This document shows, one piece after another, positions 1 to 5,415 of a stretch of DNA of 6,364 nt. Each line of letters opens with the position of its first letter. Positions within the stretch are counted from its first letter, which is position 1. This DNA comes from Chloroflexota bacterium (GTDB taxonomy: Bacteria > Chloroflexota > Anaerolineae > Promineifilales > Promineifilaceae): positions 2,095,933 to 2,102,296 of the forward strand of contig CP070688.1 of assembly GCA_020353135.1 (NCBI GenBank). Direction: 5' to 3'. The notes below the pieces were generated by a model. It was given only the letters and a program-made list of their open reading frames with translations, was not told where the DNA came from and did no database searches. Made by a program: the position numbers and the translations under genes.

Positions 1-353
1 TCGATGGCCTCCGTCCTGAAGACGATCTTCCGCCCATCCGGGTCCCACTCCTCCAACACATATTGATTCACAAAGCCTTCCACATGGAATTCACGCAGCA
101 CATGCTTCTGCCTGTTCTTATCATAGCTGAAATAGCCGATCTCTTCGTGGATTTCCCCTTCTGGATTTCGCTCCTGCGGTTCGTACACTGCTCGATCATA
201 TAGTTGGATAAATTGTCCGCCGAGGATGAACTTGTATTCCCGCTCGACCCGGCTCTCACCCGGCTTGCCCATCCCGGTCCCCTGCCACCGTCCCAGAAAA
301 AAGCGCAAAAAACTCCACGGATCGGCCGGCTCCACAACGTCTTCATCTGTCAT
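1..353 (-). CDS. Nitrobindin/DUF1579-like beta-barrel protein, 3' end beyond window
   Basis: The minus-strand frame is open for 117 codons from the ATG at 353-351 to the left edge, so the C-terminus is missing. Residues 21-27 read GRWQGTG, which fits the GxWxGxG signature of nitrobindin/THAP4-like heme-binding barrels. The following alternating strands (VEREYKFILGGQFIQLYDRA, then EEIGYFSYDK and VLREFHVEGFVNQYVL) fit a lipocalin-like barrel of that group or the related DUF1579 group. Such proteins are usually about 150-190 residues, so perhaps a third is off-window. The heme-ligating histidine expected near the C-terminus cannot be checked, so heme binding is inference. The start is supported by a GAGGTG ribosome site 7 nt upstream and by ATGA overlap with the preceding orphan frame, which suggests translational coupling. 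No signal peptide is seen, so it is probably cytoplasmic. Confidence 0.72.
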   Translation of the reverse strand, partial: MTDEDVVEPADPWSFLRFFLGRWQGTGMGKPGESRVEREYKFILGGQFIQLYDRAVYEPQERNPEGEIHEEIGYFSYDKNRQKHVLREFHVEGFVNQYVLEEWDPDGRKIVFRTEAI

Positions 354-565
354 TTCAGCACCTCATCCCATCGTGTTTTGACCAGTAAGCTTTCCGGTTC
401 CGTCTCGTCCTTTTGCAGAGCTGGCATGCCCAGTTTTATGCTGGCCGCCCGCGCATCCTTCCAGCTCTTGTCGAAAGGCCGCGTATACCAGAGCCCATCC
501 TCTCTTGCAACTGCGTGTCTAACCGCAAAGGGAATACGCCATATCCGTTCAGAGTTGCAGCCCTG
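350..565 (-). pseudogene. Orphan reading frame, probable 5'-truncated gene remnant
   Basis: A minus-strand frame is open for 71 codons between a TAG at 568-566 and a TGA at 352-350. It contains no ATG, GTG or TTG until an ATG only 25 codons before its end. Its translation looks protein-like, with segments such as LWYTRPFDKSWKDARAASIK and ESLLVKTRWDEVLK, and its stop overlaps the next start as ATGA, as in a real operon. It also overlaps the last 17 bases of the upstream DinB gene. I do not recognise a family. It is most simply the C-terminal remnant of a gene whose 5' part was deleted when it was joined to the DinB gene. A short coupled peptide starting at the internal ATG, or a gene with a rare start codon, remains possible. 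Confidence 0.35.
369..394 (-). repeat. 26-bp element upstream of barrel gene, copy A
   Basis: This matches 1052-1077 at 22 of 26 positions, including an exact 10-nt core TGTTTTGACC on the plus strand. It ends 15 nt upstream of the barrel gene's start codon, almost exactly where copy B lies relative to the DinB gene. Here it also lies inside the orphan frame, where it encodes ESLLVKTR. Only one arm of the palindrome seen at copy B is conserved. It could be a shared regulatory element or the trace of a duplication. Confidence 0.5.
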
Positions 566-1037
566 CTATGCCATGCGCGCCGAGTACGATCGAGATTTCC
601 CCACCGTGGTGCAGATCATGCTCGATCAAGTGCCAGATCACCCAATGGCGTGTAATCACTTCTGGCTCGTCGTCATCCTCTCCAGGCCAGGTCTTTTGCC
701 AATCTTCCGCTGTCCAGCGGGCTATCGCATCATGCATACCCGTCCAAGTGGCCTCCAATCCGCTGACGAGTTCCTCTGCGCTTTGGGCCTTCGCTCCCTG
801 GCGACCCCATCTGCTAAAGGCCTTGAACGCGTCTCCACCCTCTCCCATTAGGTGATAGAACCAGACGGCTCGCGCCATAATGATATGCGCCGTTATCTCT
901 CCAACAGAGCGTAAATCAGGGGCAGCACGAAGCGCGAGCTCATTGGCATCCAATGGATCCAGGACGGCGATTATGGCCTCCTGGTATGCCTGCCAGCCAC
1001 TGTAAATAGATGCGACCAAATCTTGACCGTCTGACAT
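549..1037 (-). CDS. DinB-family metal-binding four-helix protein
   Basis: This 162-residue protein has the DinB/YfiT-like fold, a four-helix bundle. Family members include metal-dependent S-transferases acting with thiols such as bacillithiol or mycothiol, and some hydrolases. The substrate here is unknown. The expected metal triad is present: H51 in the segment VGEITAHIIMARAVW, and H140 and H144 in EHDLHHGGE, the typical HxxxH near the C-terminus. Length matches the family. The frame stays open upstream to 1211, but the ATG at 1037 is preferred because GGAG lies 6 nt before it and homology-like sequence begins there. It heads a leftward unit with the orphan frame and the beta-barrel gene. 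A perfect palindrome abuts its ribosome site, so translational or repressor control is plausible. A second DinB gene of equal length is transcribed divergently. Confidence 0.88.
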   Translation of the reverse strand: MSDGQDLVASIYSGWQAYQEAIIAVLDPLDANELALRAAPDLRSVGEITAHIIMARAVWFYHLMGEGGDAFKAFSRWGRQGAKAQSAEELVSGLEATWTGMHDAIARWTAEDWQKTWPGEDDDEPEVITRHWVIWHLIEHDLHHGGEISIVLGAHGIAGLQL

Positions 1038-1046
1038 AATGAACTC

Positions 1047-1063
1047 CAAAACATCATGTTTTG
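1047..1063. promoter_or_regulatory. Perfect 17-bp palindrome next to the DinB ribosome site
   Basis: The sequence CAAAACAT-C-ATGTTTTG is an exact inverted repeat with 8-bp arms around one central base. On the minus strand it ends at the GGAG ribosome site of the leftward DinB gene, sharing one base, with its centre 18 nt from the start codon. It has the size and symmetry of an operator for a dimeric repressor. As RNA, a 7-bp stem with a short loop could also hide the ribosome site. Function is inferred only from position. Confidence 0.55.
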
Positions 1064-1077
1064 ACCGATAAACTTTC
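1052..1077 (-). repeat. 26-bp element upstream of DinB gene, copy B
   Basis: This matches 369-394 at 22 of 26 positions and ends 14 nt upstream of the DinB start codon. Read in the same phase as the orphan frame, it would encode ESLSVKT followed by a stop, so it resembles a decayed version of the other copy's coding sequence. It overlaps the right arm of the palindrome at 1047-1063. Confidence 0.5.
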
Positions 1078-1358
1078 GTTATTCCATGCTGCGGCGTTGG
1101 GGCTGATGAAGCGCGGGCGCTGTCTTCAACTGTATCAATTAGGTTGTCTGCAAGCAAACAGGAGAAGACGGCCGGAAACGAAGGGAGAGCTGGCAGAATG
1201 CATGCTTCCACTTGAATACGATGATGAGACTGGGAGCTAACGGATACGGTCAGTGGTTTCTGTCTGTTGCTTTAGCTTTTCAAAACAACCGGGACGAAGA
1301 GAAACTCACGCAAAAGCGTCGCCTTTGGATCTGTACGCAATCTCTCGAGTCGCAATTG

Positions 1359-1387
1359 TTGACACGGCAGAATCGTCTTTGTATGGT
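1359..1387 (+). promoter_or_regulatory. Sigma70-type promoter for the plus-strand DinB gene
   Basis: A consensus -35 box TTGACA (1359-1364) is followed after exactly 17 bp by TATGGT (1382-1387), which matches the -10 consensus at 4 of 6 positions including the key first, second and last bases. Transcription would begin near 1394, giving a leader of about 85 nt before the DinB start at 1480. No other pair of this quality was found in the divergent region. Confidence 0.55.
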
Positions 1388-1479
1388 AAGGTTCCATTTC
1401 CTTACAGCAACACCATCGACGAAAACGCTAACCGCTAGAAGCTCGCAGCTAAGAGCTATTCCTCAAGGAGATACATAAA

Positions 1480-1968
1480 ATGAAACCTGCCGATACACTC
1501 ACCACCCTCTTCAGCCACAACCTATGGGCCAATCTGCGTCTGCTCGAACGATGCGCCGAGCTGACCAGCGAACAACTGGAGGCGACCATTCCCGGCGCCT
1601 ATGGCTCTATCCATAACACGCTACGGCACATCGTCCTTGCCGAGCAGTCGTACTTCTCGCGCATCAGCACCGGCCAACCGCTCCGCCGTCCAGAAAACGC
1701 GCCCCCCTTGACGATAGCGGAAATGGTCGAATCGGCCCGCCGGACCGGCGCCGGCCTGATCGAGTGGGCGCCAAAGGTGTTGGCTGGCGATACGGTACAA
1801 CTCGACTGGGACGGCACGCCGTATGAAACGCCAAAGAGCATTATCCTCACCCAGGTGATCAACCACGCCACCGAACACCGCGCCCAGGTCATGGCCATAA
1901 TGACCCAATTAGGAATCGAACCGCCAGACCTGCAGGCCTGGGCGTATTTCGACGAAATGAAAGAGTAA
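1480..1968 (+). CDS. DinB-family metal-binding four-helix protein
   Basis: This second 162-residue DinB/YfiT-like protein has the usual family length. It begins with the typical LFSHNLWANLRLLE helix. The metal ligands are H50 in the segment HNTLRHIVLAEQ, and H129 and H133 in NHATEHRAQV, the canonical HxxxH, so the metal site looks intact. The family uses this site for thiol-dependent transfer or hydrolysis. The substrate here cannot be read from sequence. The start is firm: AAGGAG lies 9 nt upstream, and a good promoter sits about 120 nt upstream. Its sequence is quite different from the divergent DinB protein outside the motif, so the pair is not a recent tandem duplication. The gene appears monocistronic, with about 730 bp of non-coding DNA after it. 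No convincing intrinsic terminator follows the stop. Confidence 0.92.
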   Translation: MKPADTLTTLFSHNLWANLRLLERCAELTSEQLEATIPGAYGSIHNTLRHIVLAEQSYFSRISTGQPLRRPENAPPLTIAEMVESARRTGAGLIEWAPKVLAGDTVQLDWDGTPYETPKSIILTQVINHATEHRAQVMAIMTQLGIEPPDLQAWAYFDEMKE

Positions 1969-2013
1969 GAGCGGTTCATTCCTTCGGTAATTGATATTCC
2001 GGTGCATCTCACG

Positions 2014-2132
2014 GGCGGATTAGCGGCCGGGTGGCGGTGAGGTGCAAGCGGCGGGCGGCGGTTGGCAGATGGCGGGTAGCGAGGGGTAAGTCTTAAGAGG
2101 CAGAGGGCGGGTGACAGGCGGCCGGACGGCCG
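2014..2132. repeat. Degenerate 7-bp-period G-rich tandem repeat
   Basis: From about 2014 the sequence can be cut into 17 consecutive 7-nt units that keep phase. The clearest run (2049-2083) is CGGCGGG, CGGCGGT, TGGCAGA, TGGCGGG, TAGCGAG. After two weaker units and a divergent TCTTAAG-type unit, it resumes as AGGCAGA, GGGCGGG, TGACAGG, CGGCCGG. The rough consensus is YGGCRGN. Heptameric tandem repeats of this kind are known between genes of some cyanobacteria, and I associate similar spacers with Chloroflexota. A 5-bp hairpin with a GGAC loop sits at 2119-2132. Confidence 0.6.
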
Positions 2133-2290
2133 AACCCCATGCCTGGGCAAATTCGGGCTCATCTGACATAAAAAGCTAGAATGCATGTCTTACCAGGTTC
2201 GATTAATCCGTCATCGTTTACTCCTCCGAGTCAATCAGACGATCCAACTTCGATCACCGTGTATGTGCCATTGTGTAAAAAGGATCAATG

Positions 2291-2319
2291 TTGACATCTA
2301 GGCTATGTTGATCTAAAGT
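2291..2319 (+). promoter_or_regulatory. Sigma70-type promoter candidate upstream of the BTAD regulator
   Basis: TTGACA (2291-2296) is followed after 17 bp by TAAAGT (2314-2319), a 4 of 6 match to the -10 consensus. The -35 box lies within a direct repeat: ATGTTGACATCTA at 2288 and ATGTTGATCTA at 2305, with a related CTGTTGACG at 2349. If it drives the BTAD gene, the untranslated leader would be about 375 nt, which is long, so a nearer undetected promoter is possible. Confidence 0.4.
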
Positions 2320-2372
2320 GTCTTTGAGTCACTTCACCGTAGTAATCACTGTTGACGGGGTTTGGGCTGAGC

Positions 2373-2421
2373 ATAGAGCCTGAACATCATACAAGCAATT
2401 GTTACAGGCCGCTGGCTCTAT
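2373..2421. repeat. 8-bp inverted repeat
   Basis: ATAGAGCC at 2373-2380 is mirrored exactly by GGCTCTAT at 2414-2421 across a 33-bp spacer, and the right arm runs into a T-rich stretch. The loop is too long for a standard terminator. It would lie in the leader of a transcript from the 2291 promoter. It could be structural RNA or chance. Confidence 0.3.
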
Positions 2422-2700
2422 TTCTTTGCCTGTCTTGCCTGCGGTAAATGGGCTATTGCTTCGGAGATGTCCAAGCATTCCTTGCGCAGGCTAGCACACT
2501 TCCTATGGCTATCGTATCTGGACACCTATTGCGGTTCTTTTTGGATTGCGCATGGTTGGGCCTGATTTGAGAGCTCTTAGCCTAACATACGGATATTCGC
2601 TTGTCTGTAATGCTATCGTTAGAACGAACCGCTACAGAACGGTCACGCACAAGGAAGATAGATACGAACTGAAGACTTGACAGAACAAGAGAGGTGTAAC

Positions 2701-3621
2701 GTGAGCGCTCTGAACATTTCGCTCTTCGGCAGATTCTGCGTTGAGTGCGGCCACGCATCTGCGACCGGATTCAACACCCGTAAGGTACAAGAACTATTCA
2801 GCTATCTTCTGCTTTTTCCGGACCGACCCCACTTCCGTGGGGACCTGGCCAATCGGCTCTGGGGTGACAACGTAACTGCTAATGCAAGACGTTATTTGCG
2901 TAAATCCCTATGGCAGCTGCAGAAGGCGCTAGATACTCTGCCCCCATGCACCGGGGTCCGACTTCTGCTGGTTGACTCCGAGTGGATTCAATTGAACAAA
3001 AAGGCGGACTTCTGGCTTGACGTGGCCGTTTTTGAACAGGCGTTTACCATTTCCAAAGATGTGCCGGGGTCGAAACTTGATCAGACTAATGTGCAAACAC
3101 TGGAAAATGCGGTGCTATTGTATGTAGAGGATCTGTTGGAAGGCTGGTATCAGGAGTGGTGTCTGTATGAACGGGAAAGATTCCAGCTTATGCACTTGAT
3201 CATGCTCGACAAATTGATGAATTACTGTGCGGCGCATGGTGAATATGAAAATGGGCTGCGCTATGGCATGGACATCCTGCGCCAAGACCGTGCTCGCGAG
3301 CGCACCCATCGCGCGATGATGCGTCTCTATTACCTGATCGGTGACCGCACTTCAGCACTACGCCAGTACGCTCTTTGCGCTTCGAGCTTGCGCGAAGAAC
3401 TTGACGTTTTGCCAGCCAACCGAACGTTAGCTCTCTACGAGCAAATCAGGGCAGATCGCTTACCTCTCCCTGCTCCGGCACGAAAAGGCGCTCAAACAGA
3501 TTCCGGCAGTAAAACGGCGCCGCGGGTCGAAATGCTCGAAGATCTGGAAAGGCAAAAGCGCGATCTGTTATCTACACTGCAAAGCGTGGAACAGAAAATC
3601 GAGGTCATCAAGAAGCGGTAG
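2701..3621 (+). CDS. Stand-alone BTAD (SARP-like) transcriptional regulator
   Basis: This 306-residue protein lacks the NB-ARC and TPR extensions of large SARP regulators. Residues 4-100 form an OmpR/PhoB-type winged helix (LNISLFGRF start, RKVQELFSYLLLFPDRPHFR, then a recognition-helix region around ANARRYLRKSLWQLQKAL). Residues 104-250 form a bacterial transcriptional activator domain of paired helices, including the motif DLLEGWYQEWCLYERER and ending RTLALYEQIR. A charged linker leads to a likely coiled coil at 277-306 (DLERQKRDLLSTLQSVEQK), perhaps for oligomerisation. The GTG at 2701 is chosen because AGAGGTG lies just upstream. A TTG at 2677 in the same frame would add 8 residues but has no ribosome site. 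It lies upstream of, and in the same direction as, the tail genes, so I infer it activates them. Direct repeats at 2288-2357 could be its own target. Confidence 0.85.
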   Translation: MSALNISLFGRFCVECGHASATGFNTRKVQELFSYLLLFPDRPHFRGDLANRLWGDNVTANARRYLRKSLWQLQKALDTLPPCTGVRLLLVDSEWIQLNKKADFWLDVAVFEQAFTISKDVPGSKLDQTNVQTLENAVLLYVEDLLEGWYQEWCLYERERFQLMHLIMLDKLMNYCAAHGEYENGLRYGMDILRQDRARERTHRAMMRLYYLIGDRTSALRQYALCASSLREELDVLPANRTLALYEQIRADRLPLPAPARKGAQTDSGSKTAPRVEMLEDLERQKRDLLSTLQSVEQKIEVIKKR

Positions 3622-3904
3622 ACACATGCCACTCGTATAGCTGCCGGCACTTGGCGACTTGCTATCAACAACTTGGAGCCCAGGGGATTTCGCATTTCCT
3701 GAAATGAACAATCCTATTAATGTTCGCTGCCCCAGCAATGCCGGTTGGCTACATTGGTGATGCAGACCCCGCCTAGAGAGAGTCGCCGCCTCTAAGACGA
3801 AGTCACTGGAATTCACGTCACGTCTCCGGCAATTTGGACTGGATCGTTCGCCTGGAACGCTCACGGATACGCTGGAGGAACGCCTGTGGAAACACACACC
3901 TGCT
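3622..3904 (+). other. Intergenic region before the tail-terminator-like gene
   Basis: These 283 bp contain no clear promoter or terminator. A 14-bp dyad CATTTC-CT-GAAATG lies at 3693-3706. From 3761 to 3904 the frame of the next gene is already open and looks coding (for example RLRQFGLDRSPGTLTDTLEE), but it has no start codon and is blocked by a TGA at 3758-3760. An ATG in the same frame lies at 3704, ahead of that TGA. Confidence 0.45.
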
Positions 3905-5314
3905 ATGCTGTCTCCATCTGCTGAGGCACGCCTGTGCGTTAGAGAAGACAAACATGGCGCAAATGACGCAATGGAGTTACCTGAGGACACTATCCACTCA
4001 TTCATCGTCAGGATATGGCTCGAAGAACCCATCATAAGGGCGGACGAGGCAGTTTGGCGAGGGCATATCACCCATGTGCCCAGTGGAGAGAAGCATTACC
4101 TGAGTCGCCCTGACGACATCTTACGCTTCGTCAAGCCCTATTTGGAAAAGGTGGGCGTCGGGCCAGGAATTGAGAGAAGCCAGCCAGTGGAATCGATTTT
4201 TTCGTTCTTTCGTGATAAAGCAGCGGATTCAGATGAAGCGCCGCCAGAGATGGTCGCGGCCGAACTAGCGCCTGTCGCACCGCCATCGCCGACCCCGGCG
4301 AATGAACTCAGCTTTGCTATACACGCAAATAGTAACGACGATAGTGTTGCCCGTTCGCCGGAGGAGGCGCTTGGCAAAATGCTGGACGAGCTACGCGCCA
4401 TCCTGGATGACATAGTTCCCCCGCCTCTGCCTAATTCGCGTGTATCCGTAACAAGCGTCATGGAACTTCCGCTGGCCATCGGTAACCAGCGCGGGGCGGA
4501 ACGGCTTGGTTCCTTTGCCTCCATCACCCTCAAAGGTGGACGCCTGGACGCCCTGGTCCGTTTTGAACTGTGGGCAGACAGTCCCGCCGCCGTGGACGAT
4601 GCCGTCGATACGCTACATGGTGCGTTACTGGCCGCCAACGACGACTTGTTTGCGCACGGCTTTCTACGCATCACGGCCGAGGGGACGACGTTATCCGAGC
4701 ACGTCACCGCGGTAGATGCCTGGCGTAAGAGCGCGAGCTACCGCATATTGTACGAGTTTCACTTCGAGGACAGCGACGGCGCCGAGAGCCTGATCGCCCG
4801 CATTCCTATCGACATTGACGCCGAAACCGATCAGGAGTTCACGCTCGTCACTGACGAAATGGTCCGTTGGGATAACGAAGTTGCGCCGGCGCTAGTAGTG
4901 CGCGGCCGCCATACCATTGGCGTGTTAACTGCTCTGGTCTTCGCGCCTGGCCCGCCGCCCAGCAGCCCGATAACCCTGACCCGGACCAACGACAGCGCCA
5001 CCGGTCCGCCAACGCCGTTTGCCACGCTGGCCGAGTTCGTGGCCGCCATCACGGATCCGTTGGCGCCAAATCGCCATGGGCAGGTCATCTTCCCAACGCT
5101 GACGGAATTCCTGGCCCAATTTACGGCTGTTGGCAACCCCGTTTTCCTCGGCGACTGGAATGATGACCAGACACTGGACAGTTACCAGGCCAGCCTGTTG
5201 AGCTTCGATCCGCTTATCCAGTTGCCGGGTGCGGCCGACCGGTTGGAACTAGTCTACCAGGATGATGCTTTTGACCAGATCGCCGTTGTTTACTTGCGAG
5301 CGACACCACTCTAG
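3905..5314 (+). CDS. Multidomain tail-associated protein with a tail-terminator-like middle domain
   Basis: 469 residues in four parts. Residues 28-82 form a compact domain (TIHSFIVRIWLEE, then WRGHITHVPSGEKHYL, then DDILRFVKPYLEK) that I associate, from memory only, with small proteins beside phage-tail-like loci. Residues 91-150 are an acidic, Pro/Ala-rich linker. Residues 153-305 resemble phage tail terminator/completion proteins: an amphipathic start, an RLDALVRFELWAD strand, a helix, and a long WRKSASYRILYEFHFEDSDG segment. Residues 311-469 are a further beta-rich domain ending RLELVYQDDAFDQIAVVYLR. No signal peptide or membrane segment is seen. It directly precedes the sheath gene, which fits a structural role capping the tube or sheath. 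The start is uncertain: neither the ATG at 3905 nor the in-frame ATG at 3971 has a good ribosome site, and the recognisable domain begins just after 3971. Confidence 0.72.
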   Translation: MLSPSAEARLCVREDKHGANDAMELPEDTIHSFIVRIWLEEPIIRADEAVWRGHITHVPSGEKHYLSRPDDILRFVKPYLEKVGVGPGIERSQPVESIFSFFRDKAADSDEAPPEMVAAELAPVAPPSPTPANELSFAIHANSNDDSVARSPEEALGKMLDELRAILDDIVPPPLPNSRVSVTSVMELPLAIGNQRGAERLGSFASITLKGGRLDALVRFELWADSPAAVDDAVDTLHGALLAANDDLFAHGFLRITAEGTTLSEHVTAVDAWRKSASYRILYEFHFEDSDGAESLIARIPIDIDAETDQEFTLVTDEMVRWDNEVAPALVVRGRHTIGVLTALVFAPGPPPSSPITLTRTNDSATGPPTPFATLAEFVAAITDPLAPNRHGQVIFPTLTEFLAQFTAVGNPVFLGDWNDDQTLDSYQASLLSFDPLIQLPGAADRLELVYQDDAFDQIAVVYLRATPL

Positions 5315-5340
5315 GCACGATGCCTGATTATTTCTCTTTT
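5313..5340 (+). terminator. Weak terminator-like hairpin
   Basis: A 5-bp stem AGGCA/TGCCT with a three-base loop overlaps the stop codon of the upstream gene and is followed by a T-rich stretch (ATTATTTCTCTTTT). The stem is short, so at most it would give partial termination between the terminator-like gene and the sheath gene. It may be chance. Confidence 0.25.
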
Positions 5341-5366
5341 GACGATATGGGTACTTAGAAGCCCGC

Positions 5367-5394
5367 ACTGCGGCCGGGATTGCTCGGCCCCAGT
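5367..5394 (+). promoter_or_regulatory. 10-bp stem-loop just upstream of the sheath ribosome site
   Basis: ACTGCGGCCG (5367-5376) pairs with CGGCCCCAGT (5385-5394) with one C-C mismatch around an 8-nt loop. No U-tract follows, so it is not a standard terminator. It ends 6 nt before the AAGGAGG ribosome site (5401-5407). As RNA it could protect a processed 5' end of the sheath message or set its level relative to the gene upstream. That role is inference. Confidence 0.5.
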
Positions 5395-5415
5395 CTGAGC
5401 AAGGAGGTTAAAACT

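Larger units (their letters stand above)
1038..1479. other. Divergent intergenic region between the two DinB genes
   Basis: These 442 bp separate the two divergent DinB starts. They hold the palindrome at 1047-1063, repeat copy B and the plus-strand promoter at 1359-1387. A small hairpin in the 5' leader pairs AGCTC at 1440-1444 with GAGCT at 1453-1457. A plus-strand frame from a TTG at 1212 runs almost to the second DinB gene, but it covers the promoter, has no ribosome site and looks non-coding. No clear promoter for the minus-strand gene was recognised. Confidence 0.6.
1969..2700. other. Long intergenic region without a convincing gene
   Basis: About 730 bp between the second DinB gene and the BTAD regulator. 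The first part is the G-rich heptad repeat (2014-2132). The rest is more AT-rich and holds a promoter-like sequence (2291-2319), an 8-bp inverted repeat (2373-2421) and only short frames. One is a 40-codon hydrophobic frame at 2448-2570 without a ribosome site, which I do not call. Two minus-strand gene starts at 2214 and 2169 lead nowhere. Confidence 0.6.

Noticed and set aside
204..851. 215-codon plus-strand frame across the left block
   Set aside because: It lies opposite the barrel gene, orphan frame and DinB gene, which all have family motifs or operon signals on the other strand.
1038..1211. N-terminal extension of the minus-strand DinB gene to an ATG at 1211
   Set aside because: The extension has no ribosome site and would run through the palindrome. 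The internal ATG at 1037 has a good GGAG and begins where the family's sequence begins.
1212..1478. 88-codon plus-strand frame beginning with TTG and ending one base before the second DinB gene
   Set aside because: It has no ribosome site and a TTG start, it covers the best promoter in the region, and its composition does not look protein-like.
1599..2186. 195-codon minus-strand frame antisense to the second DinB gene
   Set aside because: It is a shadow of a well-supported DinB gene, and its first part is translation of the heptad repeat.
2178..2187. AGAATGCATG also occurs at 1195-1204
   Set aside because: An exact 10-mer match containing the palindrome ATGCAT is expected by chance in a window this size, and the flanks differ.
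2193..2206. GGTTCGATTAATCC resembling a tRNA T-arm
   Set aside because: The flanking bases do not pair as a T-stem and no acceptor, D or anticodon arm is found nearby.
2448..2570. 40-codon hydrophobic frame (MGYCFGDVQA start) in the long intergenic region
   Set aside because: No ribosome site precedes it and no promoter is well placed. A frame of this length is expected by chance here.
4138..4707. 189-codon Ser-rich minus-strand frame inside the 469-residue gene
   Set aside because: It is the antisense shadow of a GC-rich coding region and contains no recognisable motif.
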